NCBI GenBank assembly: GCA_022562835.1
Contig: JADFOM010000051.1
Span: forward strand, 1-11,695
Direction: 5' to 3'
DNA from: Acidobacteriota bacterium
GTDB lineage: Bacteria; Actinomycetota; Acidimicrobiia; Acidimicrobiales; SHLQ01
Length of the DNA: 11,695 nucleotides
Shown: one piece after another, positions 1 to 6,024 of the stretch
Layout: each line of letters starts with the position of its first letter
Position numbering within the stretch: the stretch's first letter is position 1
Made by a program: the position numbers and the translations under genes
The notes under the pieces: model-generated
Told to the model about the DNA's origin: nothing
Databases searched by the model: none
The model's input: only the letters and a program-made list of their open reading frames with translations

Positions 1-470
1 TCGGCCTTCCACTCGAGATGCGGATGGAGCACCTCGGTCACCTCGGCCTCGACGCCCAGCTCCTCGCGCAGTTCGCGGAGGACGGCCTCGTCGGGGCGCT
101 CACCCTCGTTGGGCGCAAGAAATCCCTTCGGTGTGGTGTCGGCACCGATCACCAGCGCAACGTCTGTCGCACCCGAGAGGATCTGGCCCCTCGCCACGCT
201 CAACGCCGTGGCACCCGATGCGCAGGCGGCATAAGACGACGCAACCTGAGCGCCTGTGAAACCCAGCGCTCGCGCAAAGGTCGATCCGGCTACATAGCCC
301 GCGTAGCCGTTTCGAACCGTGATCGCCCCGGAAACAAAACCGACGTCTTGCCAGTCCACGCCGGCGTCGGCCAAAGCCGAGCGGCCGGCTGCAACACCGT
401 ATTCAACGAAGTTACGACCCCATTTTCCCCAAGGGTGCATCCCCACGCCGAGCACTGCGATGTCATCCAT
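1..470 (-). CDS. Thiolase-family protein (SCP-x/lipid-transfer type), partial, possibly chimeric at the window edge
   Basis: The first ~120 residues resemble the N-terminus of actinobacterial SCP-x-like thiolases, which cleave or condense beta-ketoacyl-CoA or act as retro-aldolases with a DUF35 partner. It opens MDDIAVLGVGMHPWGKWG; the motif SSYAACASGATAL puts the likely nucleophilic cysteine at residue 83, and VIGADTTPKG follows near 108. The ATG at 470-468 lies one base after the stop of the OB-fold gene, so the two are probably translationally coupled. About 156 codons are visible of a family usually near 380-400 residues. From about residue 124 the expected thiolase sequence (a DxDWLRFRL-like stretch) is replaced by ERPDEAVLRELREELGV, which fits the Nudix box E-x7-REUxEExGU. 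Either the contig end is chimeric or the gene is a true fusion; I favour an assembly join. Thiolase identity is confident for residues 1-120 only, and the exact substrate is unknown. Confidence 0.75.
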   Translation of the reverse strand, partial: MDDIAVLGVGMHPWGKWGRNFVEYGVAAGRSALADAGVDWQDVGFVSGAITVRNGYAGYVAGSTFARALGFTGAQVASSYAACASGATALSVARGQILSGATDVALVIGADTTPKGFLAPNEGERPDEAVLRELREELGVEAEVTEVLHPHLEWKA

Positions 471-471
471 A

Positions 472-918
472 TCAGACCTCGTTCTTCGGTGTGACGGGCT
501 TCCACTTCCACACCAGGTAGACGTTCTCATCATCCTCGTACAAGGTGCCGAGCACCAGCTCGACCTCCATTCCGACATTGAGATCGGATGCCGAGAAGCC
601 GTCAGCGACCTGTCCGAGCACGACCATTTTCTCTTTGTCGAGTTCGACCGCGGCAATGGTCACGGCCTGGTAAGGCTCGGTAACCGGGTACGGCGGTGGC
701 GGAGGGTACTGACTGTCACTGAACGACCAAATGGTGCCGTGCCTACTGAGCAGGACCTCTTCGACCTCGCCGTCTGAGGCGGGATCCGTCCCACCGAGAT
801 CCTTAGGGAAACAATAGCTCTCCCTGTCGATGACCTTGCCGCCGATTAGATGAGGTTCGTTCTCGTCGAGGGTGAAGAGCCCCTCGACCGCGGCAACCCG
901 CGCTTTGGTCTTGTTCAT
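472..918 (-). CDS. DUF35/OB-fold protein, acyl-CoA-binding partner of the thiolase
   Basis: This 148-residue protein belongs to the Zn-ribbon/OB-fold DUF35 family, whose members pair with SCP-x thiolases and help bind acyl-CoA (for example the DUF35 domain of ChsH2 with Ltp2 in cholesterol breakdown; family knowledge). Visible hallmarks are VLLSRHGTIWSFSDSQYPPPPPY at about 56-77 (quoted in part: SRHGTIWSF, then a run of five prolines) and the OB-fold core VVLGQVADGF at 99-108. The N-terminal ribbon region (about 24-54) keeps no CxxC pair; the only cysteine is C36, so it probably binds no zinc. The ATG at 918-916 was preferred over longer upstream readings because the family N-terminus begins near here and a -10-like TAACCT sits seven bases upstream, which suggests a leaderless transcript. 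It is followed immediately by the thiolase gene, forming a two-gene operon. Confidence 0.85.
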   Translation of the reverse strand: MNKTKARVAAVEGLFTLDENEPHLIGGKVIDRESYCFPKDLGGTDPASDGEVEEVLLSRHGTIWSFSDSQYPPPPPYPVTEPYQAVTIAAVELDKEKMVVLGQVADGFSASDLNVGMEVELVLGTLYEDDENVYLVWKWKPVTPKNEV

Positions 919-925
919 GCGAATC

Positions 926-931
926 AGGTTA
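926..931 (-). promoter_or_regulatory. Predicted -10 box, leaderless promoter of the OB-fold/thiolase operon
   Basis: Read on the minus strand, TAACCT fits TANNNT and is followed by seven bases and then the ATG at 918, so transcription would start at the start codon itself. A GGAG lies just upstream but overlaps the promoter and is too far from the ATG to be a convincing ribosome site. The same spacing recurs at three other genes in the window. Confidence 0.5.
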
Positions 932-951
932 CTCCGAGCACTCGCAGCCAT

Positions 952-957
952 TACCCT
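952..957 (+). promoter_or_regulatory. Predicted -10 box, leaderless promoter of the HAD hydrolase gene
   Basis: TACCCT fits TANNNT and is seven bases before the GTG at 965. No Shine-Dalgarno sequence precedes that GTG. The weak TTACTC at 929-934 is a possible -35, and it overlaps the -10 of the divergent gene. Confidence 0.5.
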
Positions 958-964
958 TTGGCCG

Positions 965-1801
965 GTGACCGTTGTAGACCCACATGAAATCGAGCTTGTC
1001 GTAACCGACCTCGACGGATCATTGTGGGACTCGAGTTGCACACTTCACCCCGAGACAACCACCACCCTCAAATGGCTCGCACAGCGCGATCTCCCGTTGC
1101 TCGTGGCGACCGGACGTCGACGTATCAGCGCCAGCAGACCGCTCGGCGCGGTAGGGCTCGACTCGCTACCGCGTGTGCTGCTCAACGGCACGCTCGGCAT
1201 CGACGGCGCCGAGGTATTCCACAAGACTTGCTTCGAGGCCGATCATGTGGCATCTATCCTCGACGCCTTTGCGGACGCCGACCACGTACCGTGCGCATAC
1301 GTTGACCACGACGAAGTGGACGTCTATTGCACGGCCGAGCCCACAACCTCCTTGCGTCATCGAACAATGCTCGACAAAGCGATCACGATCGGTGACCGCG
1401 ACACGCTGCTCAGCGCCCACGACGTTGTCGGCTTCAGTATCTTGGGCGTCTCACCCGATCTCCTCGAGAGCGTCGCCGCGGTCATCGAATCCTCTCGCAT
1501 CGGCGAGGCCGTGTGGTACGGCGATGACATCTACGGTGGATACAGCCTGATGGTCGCACCGCCCGGTGTCTCCAAATGGACAGGGATCCTCGCATATTGT
1601 GAGCGCAACGACATCGATCCGACCCGTGTGGCTGCGGTCGGAGACGCCAACAACGATCTCGAGATGCTGCATGAAGCCCGTGTCAGCTTCGTCGCGTCGA
1701 ATGGCAGCACTGAGGCACGCGCGCTGGCCGATGTGATCGTGGACCCGCCTACCGGCGGCGGTTGGCAGGAGATCCGTCGCACCCTGCACGAAATGGTCTG
1801 A
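965..1801 (+). CDS. HAD-superfamily hydrolase, Cof-like subfamily IIB phosphatase
   Basis: A 278-residue cytoplasmic phosphatase of the Cof/IIB type; such enzymes dephosphorylate sugar phosphates, nucleotides or cofactors, and the substrate cannot be read from sequence. All four HAD motifs are present: motif I TDLDGSL with nucleophile D15 and acid/base D17, motif II T49 in LLVATGRR, motif III K204 in GVSKWTGIL, and motif IV GDANND at 226-231 for Mg2+. The family NG motif is at 74-75, and the cap domain lies about 80-195. I chose the GTG at 965 because it leaves the usual short N-terminus before motif I and has a -10-like box seven bases upstream. The ATG at 917 would add 16 residues rich in Leu/Ala/Arg and would overlap the divergent gene's start codon. 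It is divergent from the OB-fold gene and upstream of, but probably not co-transcribed with, gcvP. Confidence 0.88.
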   Translation: MTVVDPHEIELVVTDLDGSLWDSSCTLHPETTTTLKWLAQRDLPLLVATGRRRISASRPLGAVGLDSLPRVLLNGTLGIDGAEVFHKTCFEADHVASILDAFADADHVPCAYVDHDEVDVYCTAEPTTSLRHRTMLDKAITIGDRDTLLSAHDVVGFSILGVSPDLLESVAAVIESSRIGEAVWYGDDIYGGYSLMVAPPGVSKWTGILAYCERNDIDPTRVAAVGDANNDLEMLHEARVSFVASNGSTEARALADVIVDPPTGGGWQEIRRTLHEMV

Positions 1802-1821
1802 AGTAGAAGCGATCTTCTATT
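1802..1821 (+). terminator. Stem-loop just after the HAD gene, weak terminator candidate
   Basis: TAGAAG (1804-1809), a CGAT loop and CTTCTA (1814-1819) form a perfect six-base stem, extendable by a G-U and an A-U pair to 1802/1821. It begins right after the HAD stop codon. The tail is only TATTGTC, with no real U-tract, so termination would be weak or depend on other factors. Confidence 0.35.
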
Positions 1822-1952
1822 GTCGATCTCTGCACGACACCCACGCCGGAGAAGCAATGTCATCGTCATCGTGGGATAATTTTCCAGTTCATCTGACCTC
1901 CGCCGTATTTGTTTAGGGAGCGGCTGGCGTTATCGTGATGGGGCCGCTGACA
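1802..1952 (+). other. Intergenic leader upstream of the glycine aptamer
   Basis: No gene is evident here. After the stem-loop at 1802-1821, the only promoter-like element I see is GATAAT at 1875-1880, one base off TATAAT and lacking a good -35. A second stem, AGCGGC (1919-1924) with GCCGCT (1943-1948), encloses an 18-base loop directly before the riboswitch. It could be a 5' stabilising hairpin of the leader RNA. Confidence 0.4.
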
Positions 1953-2026
1953 CTCGTGGGAAAAGTCCGTTTACGGGCGCCGAAGGGGCAACCTCCCCGG
2001 AATCTCTCAGGTAGCCAGACCACGAG
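1953..2026 (+). ncRNA. Glycine riboswitch aptamer (gcvT-type) controlling gcvP
   Basis: The glycine aptamer core is clear. CTCGTGG (1953-1959) pairs perfectly with CCACGAG (2020-2026) as P1. CCG/CGG with loop TTTA (1967-1976) forms P3a. The conserved CGCCGAAGGGGCAA is at 1978-1991, and GGAATCTCTCAGG (1999-2011) is the conserved 3' part of P2 and its junction. These RNAs bind glycine and usually switch on glycine cleavage genes when glycine is plentiful, which matches the gcvP gene 80 bases downstream. Oddly, the 5' P2 strand, normally GAGAG, reads GAAAAG at 1960-1965, giving two A-C mismatches against CTCTC. Family assignment is firm; ligand affinity is uncertain because of P2. Confidence 0.92.
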
Positions 2027-2032
2027 CTGAGG

Positions 2033-2070
2033 CATCTCTGAAGCGCGTGAGCCAATGGGCGACAGAGGGG
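2033..2070 (+). ncRNA. Ghost second glycine aptamer (P1 kept, core lost)
   Basis: CTCTG (2036-2040) pairs with CAGAG (2063-2067), and GACAGAGGGGGAAG from 2061 is the sequence that normally closes the second aptamer of actinobacterial tandem glycine riboswitches. The 22 bases between contain no CGCCGAAGG core and no CTCTCAGG; they hold only a small GCC-AATG-GGC hairpin (2051-2060). This fits singlet riboswitches that keep a vestigial 'ghost' aptamer to dock against the functional one. It is seven bases after the first aptamer's P1 closes (2027-2033 linker). Confidence 0.7.
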
Positions 2071-2089
2071 GAAGCACTTTGGTCCCTCT
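2064..2089 (+). promoter_or_regulatory. Candidate riboswitch expression-platform hairpin
   Basis: AGAGGGG (2064-2070) can pair with TCCCTCT (2083-2089) over seven base pairs, the last a G-U. The 5' arm shares CAGAG with the ghost-aptamer P1, so the two helices exclude each other. No U-tract follows, and the ribosome site GGAG (2096-2099) lies seven bases after the hairpin, so control of translation is more likely than attenuation. Which state is 'on' is not determined. Confidence 0.4.
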
Positions 2090-2105
2090 ATTCCTGGAGT
2101 TTCTT

Positions 2106-4955
2106 GTGTCACGCACAGATGCCTTCGTCGATCGCCACATCGGCCCCTCGTCAGCCGACGTAGAACACATGTTGGCGACTGTGGGAGTCGCGTCAATCGA
2201 CGAACTGATCGACCAGACGATCCCTGCAGCAATCCGCGACGACACACTCGACCTTCCCGAAGCTGTCAGCGAAGCGCAGGTGCTCGCCGAACTGTCCGAG
2301 CTCGCTGAACAGAACCAGGTGATGCATTCGCTGATCGGCCTCGGCTACCACGGAACCATCACGCCCCCGGTGATCGTGCGCAACGTGTTGGAAAACCCCG
2401 CTTGGTACACGGCCTACACCCCATACCAACCCGAGATTTCCCAAGGGCGCCTTGAAGCCCTTTTGAATTTTCAGACGATCATCGCCGAACTTTGCGGGCT
2501 AGACCTAGCCAACGCCTCACTTCTCGACGAGCCAACCGCCGCCGCCGAAGCCATGACATTGTTGCGGCGGATTCACCAGGGCGACGGAGCGACGTTCCTG
2601 ATCGATCCCGATCTACACCCTCAGACCCGTTCAGTGATCGAGACCCGGGCAGAGCCGCTCGGCATCCGACTGATCGAACACGACGGCGACTTCGCAGTCC
2701 AGCCGATCGACGAGGACGCGTTCGGTGGAATATGGCAGTACACGACCACCTACGGGGCCATCCGCGATCTGCCCGCTATCAGCGCCGCTATGACCGATGC
2801 AGGACTGCCGGTTGCGGTTGTTGCCGATCCGTTGTCGCTCGTGTCACTCGAGGCGCCCGGCGAGTTCGGGGTCGACGTGGTCGTTGGGTCCGCCCAACGT
2901 TTCGGCGTGCCGATGGCCTTCGGTGGGCCACATGCGGGATTCATGGCGATTCGAGAGACATATAGGCGTTCACTTCCCGGGCGCCTCGTCGGGGTCTCGG
3001 TAGACAGCGAGGGGAATCCGGCCTACCGGTTGGCCCTACAGACACGCGAACAGCACATCCGTCGCGAGAAGGCCACCAGCAACATCTGCACCGCGCAGGT
3101 GCTGCTGGCGAACATAGCCGGCCTTTATGCGTGCTGGCATGGTCCCGATGGGCTGCGCCAGATCGCCGAAAGGGTGCATGGCTACGCGGCCCGATTCCAC
3201 GCCGCCGCACGCGCCGCCACCATCGATACACACAGCGACGCGTTCTTCGACACGGTCACACTGTCCACACCATCGAAGGCCGATGAATTCTTGGCTGCGG
3301 CTGTGGCGAAGGGCATCAACGTACGCAGGATCGATGCGGACACACTCTCGGTGTGCTTCGACGAGACGGTGACCGAGGAGGTCTTCGACGCCTTGCTCGA
3401 TGCCTTTGACCTACAAGACCAAGGCCCTACCTCGAGCACAATTCCGCCAGCCGTGGCCCGTTCAACCCCCTTTGGAACCCACGAGGTCTTCAACCGATAT
3501 CACAGCGAGACCGCGATGATGCGCTATGTGCGTCGACTGTCCGACCGCGACCTGGCGCTCGATCGATCGATGATCCCGCTCGGATCATGCACGATGAAAC
3601 TCAACGCGGCTGTCGAGATGGAATCGATCTCATGGCCGGCCTTTGCGGCGATCCACCCTTTCGCGCCACTCTCGCAGGCGCGGGGCTACCTCAAGATGAT
3701 CGACCAGCTCGAAGCCGCTCTCATCGCTGTGACCGGCTATCACTCCGTGTCGCTACAGCCGAACGCCGGATCTCAGGGCGAGCTCGCCGGTTTGTTGGCG
3801 ATTCGCTCATATCACCGGTCGCGCGGAGACGGGCAACGCAGCGTTTGTCTAATCCCCTCGTCCGCACACGGCACAAATGCAGCCTCGGCGGTCATGGCCG
3901 GGATGTCGGTCTCGGTCGTGGAGTGCGACGAGAACGGCAACATCGACATCGATGACCTCAACGAAAAGATCGCCGCAGCGGGCGACACTCTCGCCGCGAT
4001 CATGGTGACGTACCCGTCGACGCACGGCGTGTTCGAAACCGAAATCACTGAGATCTGTGATCGCGTCCACGCTGGGGGCGGGCAGGTCTACCTCGACGGC
4101 GCAAATCTAAACGCCATGATCGGGTACTCAAAGCCAGGCAGGTTTGGTGCTGACGTCTCACATCTCAATCTGCACAAGACCTTCTGTATCCCACATGGCG
4201 GAGGTGGGCCAGGCATCGGTCCGGTCGCGGTTGGGGAACACCTCGCTCCGTTCCTTCCCAACCATCCACTCGTTCCAGAGGCCGGTCCCGATAGCGGTAT
4301 CGGGCCGATCAGCGGCGCCCCGTGGGGCTCTGCCGGCATTTTGCCGATCTCGTGGAGTTACGTGCGCCTGATGGGACCAAGCGGGTTACGCGAGGCGACC
4401 GGACAGGCAATCCTTTCCGCCAACTACATCGCGAAGCGACTCGAGGACCTCTATCCGGTGCTCTACACGGGCTCTCACGGGCGCGTCGCACACGAATGCA
4501 TCCTCGATACGCGTCCGCTGAAGGCTTCGACCGGAATAACGGTCGACGATCTGGCGAAACGGTTGATCGACTACGGCTTCCATGCGCCGACGATGTCGTT
4601 TCCGGTCGCAGGTACGCTCATGGTCGAACCAACCGAGTCTGAGGATCTTGCTGAACTCGACCGCTTCATAGACGCGATGCGGGCAATTCACTCAGAGACA
4701 CAGCTTGTCGCAGACGGCACGTGGCCAGCCGACGACAACCCCCTCGTTGGTGCACCACACACCCAACGAATGGTGTGTCGCGACGACTGGGCCAGGTCCT
4801 ACGGCCGAGAAGAGGCAGCGTATCCATTGGCTTCACTACACGATGACAAGTACTGGTCGCCGGTCGGTCGCATCGACGGGGCGTACGGAGATAAGAACCT
4901 CGTATGTAGCTGCCCCGACCTTTCCACCTACATGGACACGGACAACCCGGTTTGA
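2106..4955 (+). CDS. gcvP: Glycine dehydrogenase (decarboxylating), P-protein of the glycine cleavage system
   Basis: A 949-residue cytoplasmic, PLP-dependent P-protein that decarboxylates glycine and passes the aminomethyl group to the lipoyl arm of H-protein. It is the single-chain form: N-terminal half about 1-440 (FVDRHIGPS at the start, LGYHGT, AYTPYQPEISQGRLE), C-terminal half about 450-949 with the PLP site NLHKTFCIPHGGGGPGIG. K691 is the expected Schiff-base lysine. IPLGSCTMKLNA (about 490) and SAPWGSA-like GAPWGSAG are also typical. The GTG at 2106 was chosen because GGAG at 2096-2099 sits six bases before it and homologues start this way; the in-frame ATG at 2055 lies inside the riboswitch. 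Length is normal and no lesion is seen. gcvT, gcvH and lpd are not nearby, so this gene is expressed alone under glycine-riboswitch control. Confidence 0.97.
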   Translation: MSRTDAFVDRHIGPSSADVEHMLATVGVASIDELIDQTIPAAIRDDTLDLPEAVSEAQVLAELSELAEQNQVMHSLIGLGYHGTITPPVIVRNVLENPAWYTAYTPYQPEISQGRLEALLNFQTIIAELCGLDLANASLLDEPTAAAEAMTLLRRIHQGDGATFLIDPDLHPQTRSVIETRAEPLGIRLIEHDGDFAVQPIDEDAFGGIWQYTTTYGAIRDLPAISAAMTDAGLPVAVVADPLSLVSLEAPGEFGVDVVVGSAQRFGVPMAFGGPHAGFMAIRETYRRSLPGRLVGVSVDSEGNPAYRLALQTREQHIRREKATSNICTAQVLLANIAGLYACWHGPDGLRQIAERVHGYAARFHAAARAATIDTHSDAFFDTVTLSTPSKADEFLAAAVAKGINVRRIDADTLSVCFDETVTEEVFDALLDAFDLQDQGPTSSTIPPAVARSTPFGTHEVFNRYHSETAMMRYVRRLSDRDLALDRSMIPLGSCTMKLNAAVEMESISWPAFAAIHPFAPLSQARGYLKMIDQLEAALIAVTGYHSVSLQPNAGSQGELAGLLAIRSYHRSRGDGQRSVCLIPSSAHGTNAASAVMAGMSVSVVECDENGNIDIDDLNEKIAAAGDTLAAIMVTYPSTHGVFETEITEICDRVHAGGGQVYLDGANLNAMIGYSKPGRFGADVSHLNLHKTFCIPHGGGGPGIGPVAVGEHLAPFLPNHPLVPEAGPDSGIGPISGAPWGSAGILPISWSYVRLMGPSGLREATGQAILSANYIAKRLEDLYPVLYTGSHGRVAHECILDTRPLKASTGITVDDLAKRLIDYGFHAPTMSFPVAGTLMVEPTESEDLAELDRFIDAMRAIHSETQLVADGTWPADDNPLVGAPHTQRMVCRDDWARSYGREEAAYPLASLHDDKYWSPVGRIDGAYGDKNLVCSCPDLSTYMDTDNPV

Positions 4956-4956
4956 T

Positions 4957-5008
4957 GTTTTTCTGACCCCTAGAGCGCCCTTTTGGGCGCTCTAGGGGTC
5001 AGAAAAAC
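4957..5008. terminator. Perfect 24-bp inverted repeat between convergent genes (3'-end stem-loop)
   Basis: Arms 4957-4980 and 4985-5008 are perfectly complementary around a TTTT loop; the arms contain CTGACCCCTAGAGCGCCC and its complement. It begins one base after the gcvP stop and ends six bases before the stop of the convergent hydratase gene, so it could form the 3' end of both transcripts. The T5 run is on the 5' side and the A5 run on the 3' side, for both strands; the stem is therefore not followed by a U-tract as in a canonical intrinsic terminator. Termination by a U-less hairpin, or 3'-end protection or processing, is possible. Confidence 0.7.
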
Positions 5009-5014
5009 AGAAGA

Positions 5015-5827
5015 TCAGGTGCCGCTGAAGTTGGGCGTACGCTTTTCGGCGAAGGCCTTTGGGCCCTCCTTGGCGTCGTCGCTCGCGAACACGGCGTTGC
5101 CGTACTCCCATTCGTGGCGCAGCGCGTCGTCGAGTTCCATGCCGTCACACTCATGCAGCGTCCGTGTGATCGCCGCGGTCGCGAGCGGCCCGTTCGCTGC
5201 GATCACCGACGCAATGTCCATGGCCTTGTCCAAGGCAGCTCCATCGGCAACGACATGACCGATGAGACCGATCTCCAGCGCCTCCTGGGCAGTCAAATGT
5301 CTACCCGTCAACAATATTTCAGCCGCCAGCGTGTACGGAATCTGACGCGGCAGCCGCACGGCGGACCCACCCATCGGATAGAGCGACCAGCGCGCCTCAG
5401 ACACACCGAAGCGCGCGCTCTGCGCGCCCACGCGAACCTCCATCGCCTGCAACAACTCGGTGCCACCTGCTATCGCGACGCCCTCGACCGCGGCGACGAT
5501 CGGCTTGGTTGGGCGGTAGTGACGAAACAACGCCTTATAGACAAGATCGGGGTCCTCTGCCATGCGTGACGCTGTGTCGAGCTGATCGCCGTCTGCGCCA
5601 TCTCCACTCATGGCGCGCAGGTCAGCGCCGGCACAGAAGTTGCCGCCCGAGCCTGTCACGACGATGCAACGGATCTCGGGATCATTCGACGCCTCCTCAT
5701 AGGCGTCATACATCCGGACCAGCATCGCGCCGGACAGTGCATTCATGCGCTCGGGCCGATTCATTGTGATCGTCATGATGTGGCCGTCGCGTTCGACGAT
5801 CGCGTCTATTTGTTCCCCATTGCTCAT
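5015..5827 (-). CDS. Enoyl-CoA hydratase/isomerase family protein (crotonase fold)
   Basis: A 270-residue crotonase-fold enzyme, probably hydrating a 2-enoyl-CoA in beta-oxidation. Oxyanion-hole segments are GNFCAGADLRAM (about 62-73) and VAIAGGTELLQA (117-128). E124 and E144 (in FGVSEAR), twenty residues apart, match the two catalytic glutamates of true enoyl-CoA hydratase (E144/E164 in the rat enzyme), so hydration is more likely than isomerase-only chemistry. The ATG at 5827-5825 is preceded by GGGGAG with GGAG six bases away, a strong ribosome site; an ORF reaching 5902 adds an unlikely Arg-rich N-terminus. It converges on gcvP and is divergent from the acyl-CoA dehydrogenase pair across 197 bp. 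TATTGT on the minus strand at 5904-5899 is a weak -10 candidate. Substrate (fatty or steroid acyl-CoA) is inferred from context only. Confidence 0.9.
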   Translation of the reverse strand: MSNGEQIDAIVERDGHIMTITMNRPERMNALSGAMLVRMYDAYEEASNDPEIRCIVVTGSGGNFCAGADLRAMSGDGADGDQLDTASRMAEDPDLVYKALFRHYRPTKPIVAAVEGVAIAGGTELLQAMEVRVGAQSARFGVSEARWSLYPMGGSAVRLPRQIPYTLAAEILLTGRHLTAQEALEIGLIGHVVADGAALDKAMDIASVIAANGPLATAAITRTLHECDGMELDDALRHEWEYGNAVFASDDAKEGPKAFAEKRTPNFSGT

Positions 5828-5855
5828 GAACTGCTCCCCTACTCCTTCAATGCTC

Positions 5856-5869
5856 CGATCACGTGGTCG
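5856..5869. promoter_or_regulatory. Near-palindrome CGATCACGTGGTCG in the hydratase leader
   Basis: A 14-base inverted repeat centred on CACGTG with a single mismatched pair lies 29 bases upstream of the hydratase start codon. It could be an operator, but it matches no regulator consensus I can name with confidence. Confidence 0.25.
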
Positions 5870-5985
5870 CAACCCAAAAGCCCGACTGAGACCTGCCGAC
5901 AATACCCAACACGAGGCCAGCTGACCGCTTGTGTCACATGCCCAGGCGAGCCTGTGCCAACGTGACGGCGATCCGTGGGGATGAC

Positions 5986-5991
5986 TAATGT
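5986..5991 (+). promoter_or_regulatory. Predicted -10 box of the acyl-CoA dehydrogenase operon
   Basis: TAATGT fits TANNNT. With about seven bases to the start point, transcription would begin near 5998-5999, inside the palindrome at 5994-6007, leaving a leader of roughly 26 bases. No convincing -35 was found. Confidence 0.4.
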
Positions 5992-5993
5992 GC

Positions 5994-6007
5994 TAGAACT
6001 CGTTCTA
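5994..6007. promoter_or_regulatory. KstR-type operator upstream of the acyl-CoA dehydrogenase pair
   Basis: TAGAACTCGTTCTA is a perfect six-base inverted repeat around a central TC. It matches the published KstR motif TnnAACnnGTTnnA at every defined position. KstR is the TetR-family repressor of cholesterol catabolism in mycobacteria and rhodococci, released by a steroid CoA thioester. The site is 17 bases before the ATG at 6025 and immediately after a -10-like box, where a bound dimer would block transcription. A related TetR regulator could use the same site; no regulator gene is in the window. Confidence 0.7.
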
Positions 6008-6024
6008 CTCGCTAGGCAGGCCGC

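Noticed and set aside
872..964. Upstream ATGs (872, 917) for the HAD gene
   Set aside because: They overlap the divergent OB-fold gene or its start codon and add a non-homologous Leu/Arg-rich stretch; the GTG at 965 fits motif I spacing and the leaderless pattern.
919..1041. Longer N-terminus for the OB-fold protein (41 extra residues to 1041)
   Set aside because: It would run through the divergent promoter and into the HAD coding region, and the extra Ser/Thr-rich sequence is not DUF35-like.
2055..2105. In-frame ATG at 2055 as the gcvP start (17 extra residues)
   Set aside because: It lies inside the ghost aptamer and has no ribosome site; the GTG at 2106 has GGAG six bases upstream and gives the family-typical N-terminus.
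3560..3572. CGATCGATCGATG microrepeat in gcvP
   Set aside because: It is a short run of common actinobacterial Asp/Arg/Ser/Met codons in a conserved part of the protein; no repeat array.
4957..5008. Calling the 24-bp inverted repeat an insertion-sequence or attachment-site remnant
   Set aside because: There is no transposase, no target-site duplication and no disrupted gene; its place between two convergent stop codons fits a transcript-end structure better.
5828..5902. Longer hydratase N-terminus to 5902
   Set aside because: The ATG at 5827 has a strong GGGGAG ribosome site and crotonase-fold sequence begins right after it.
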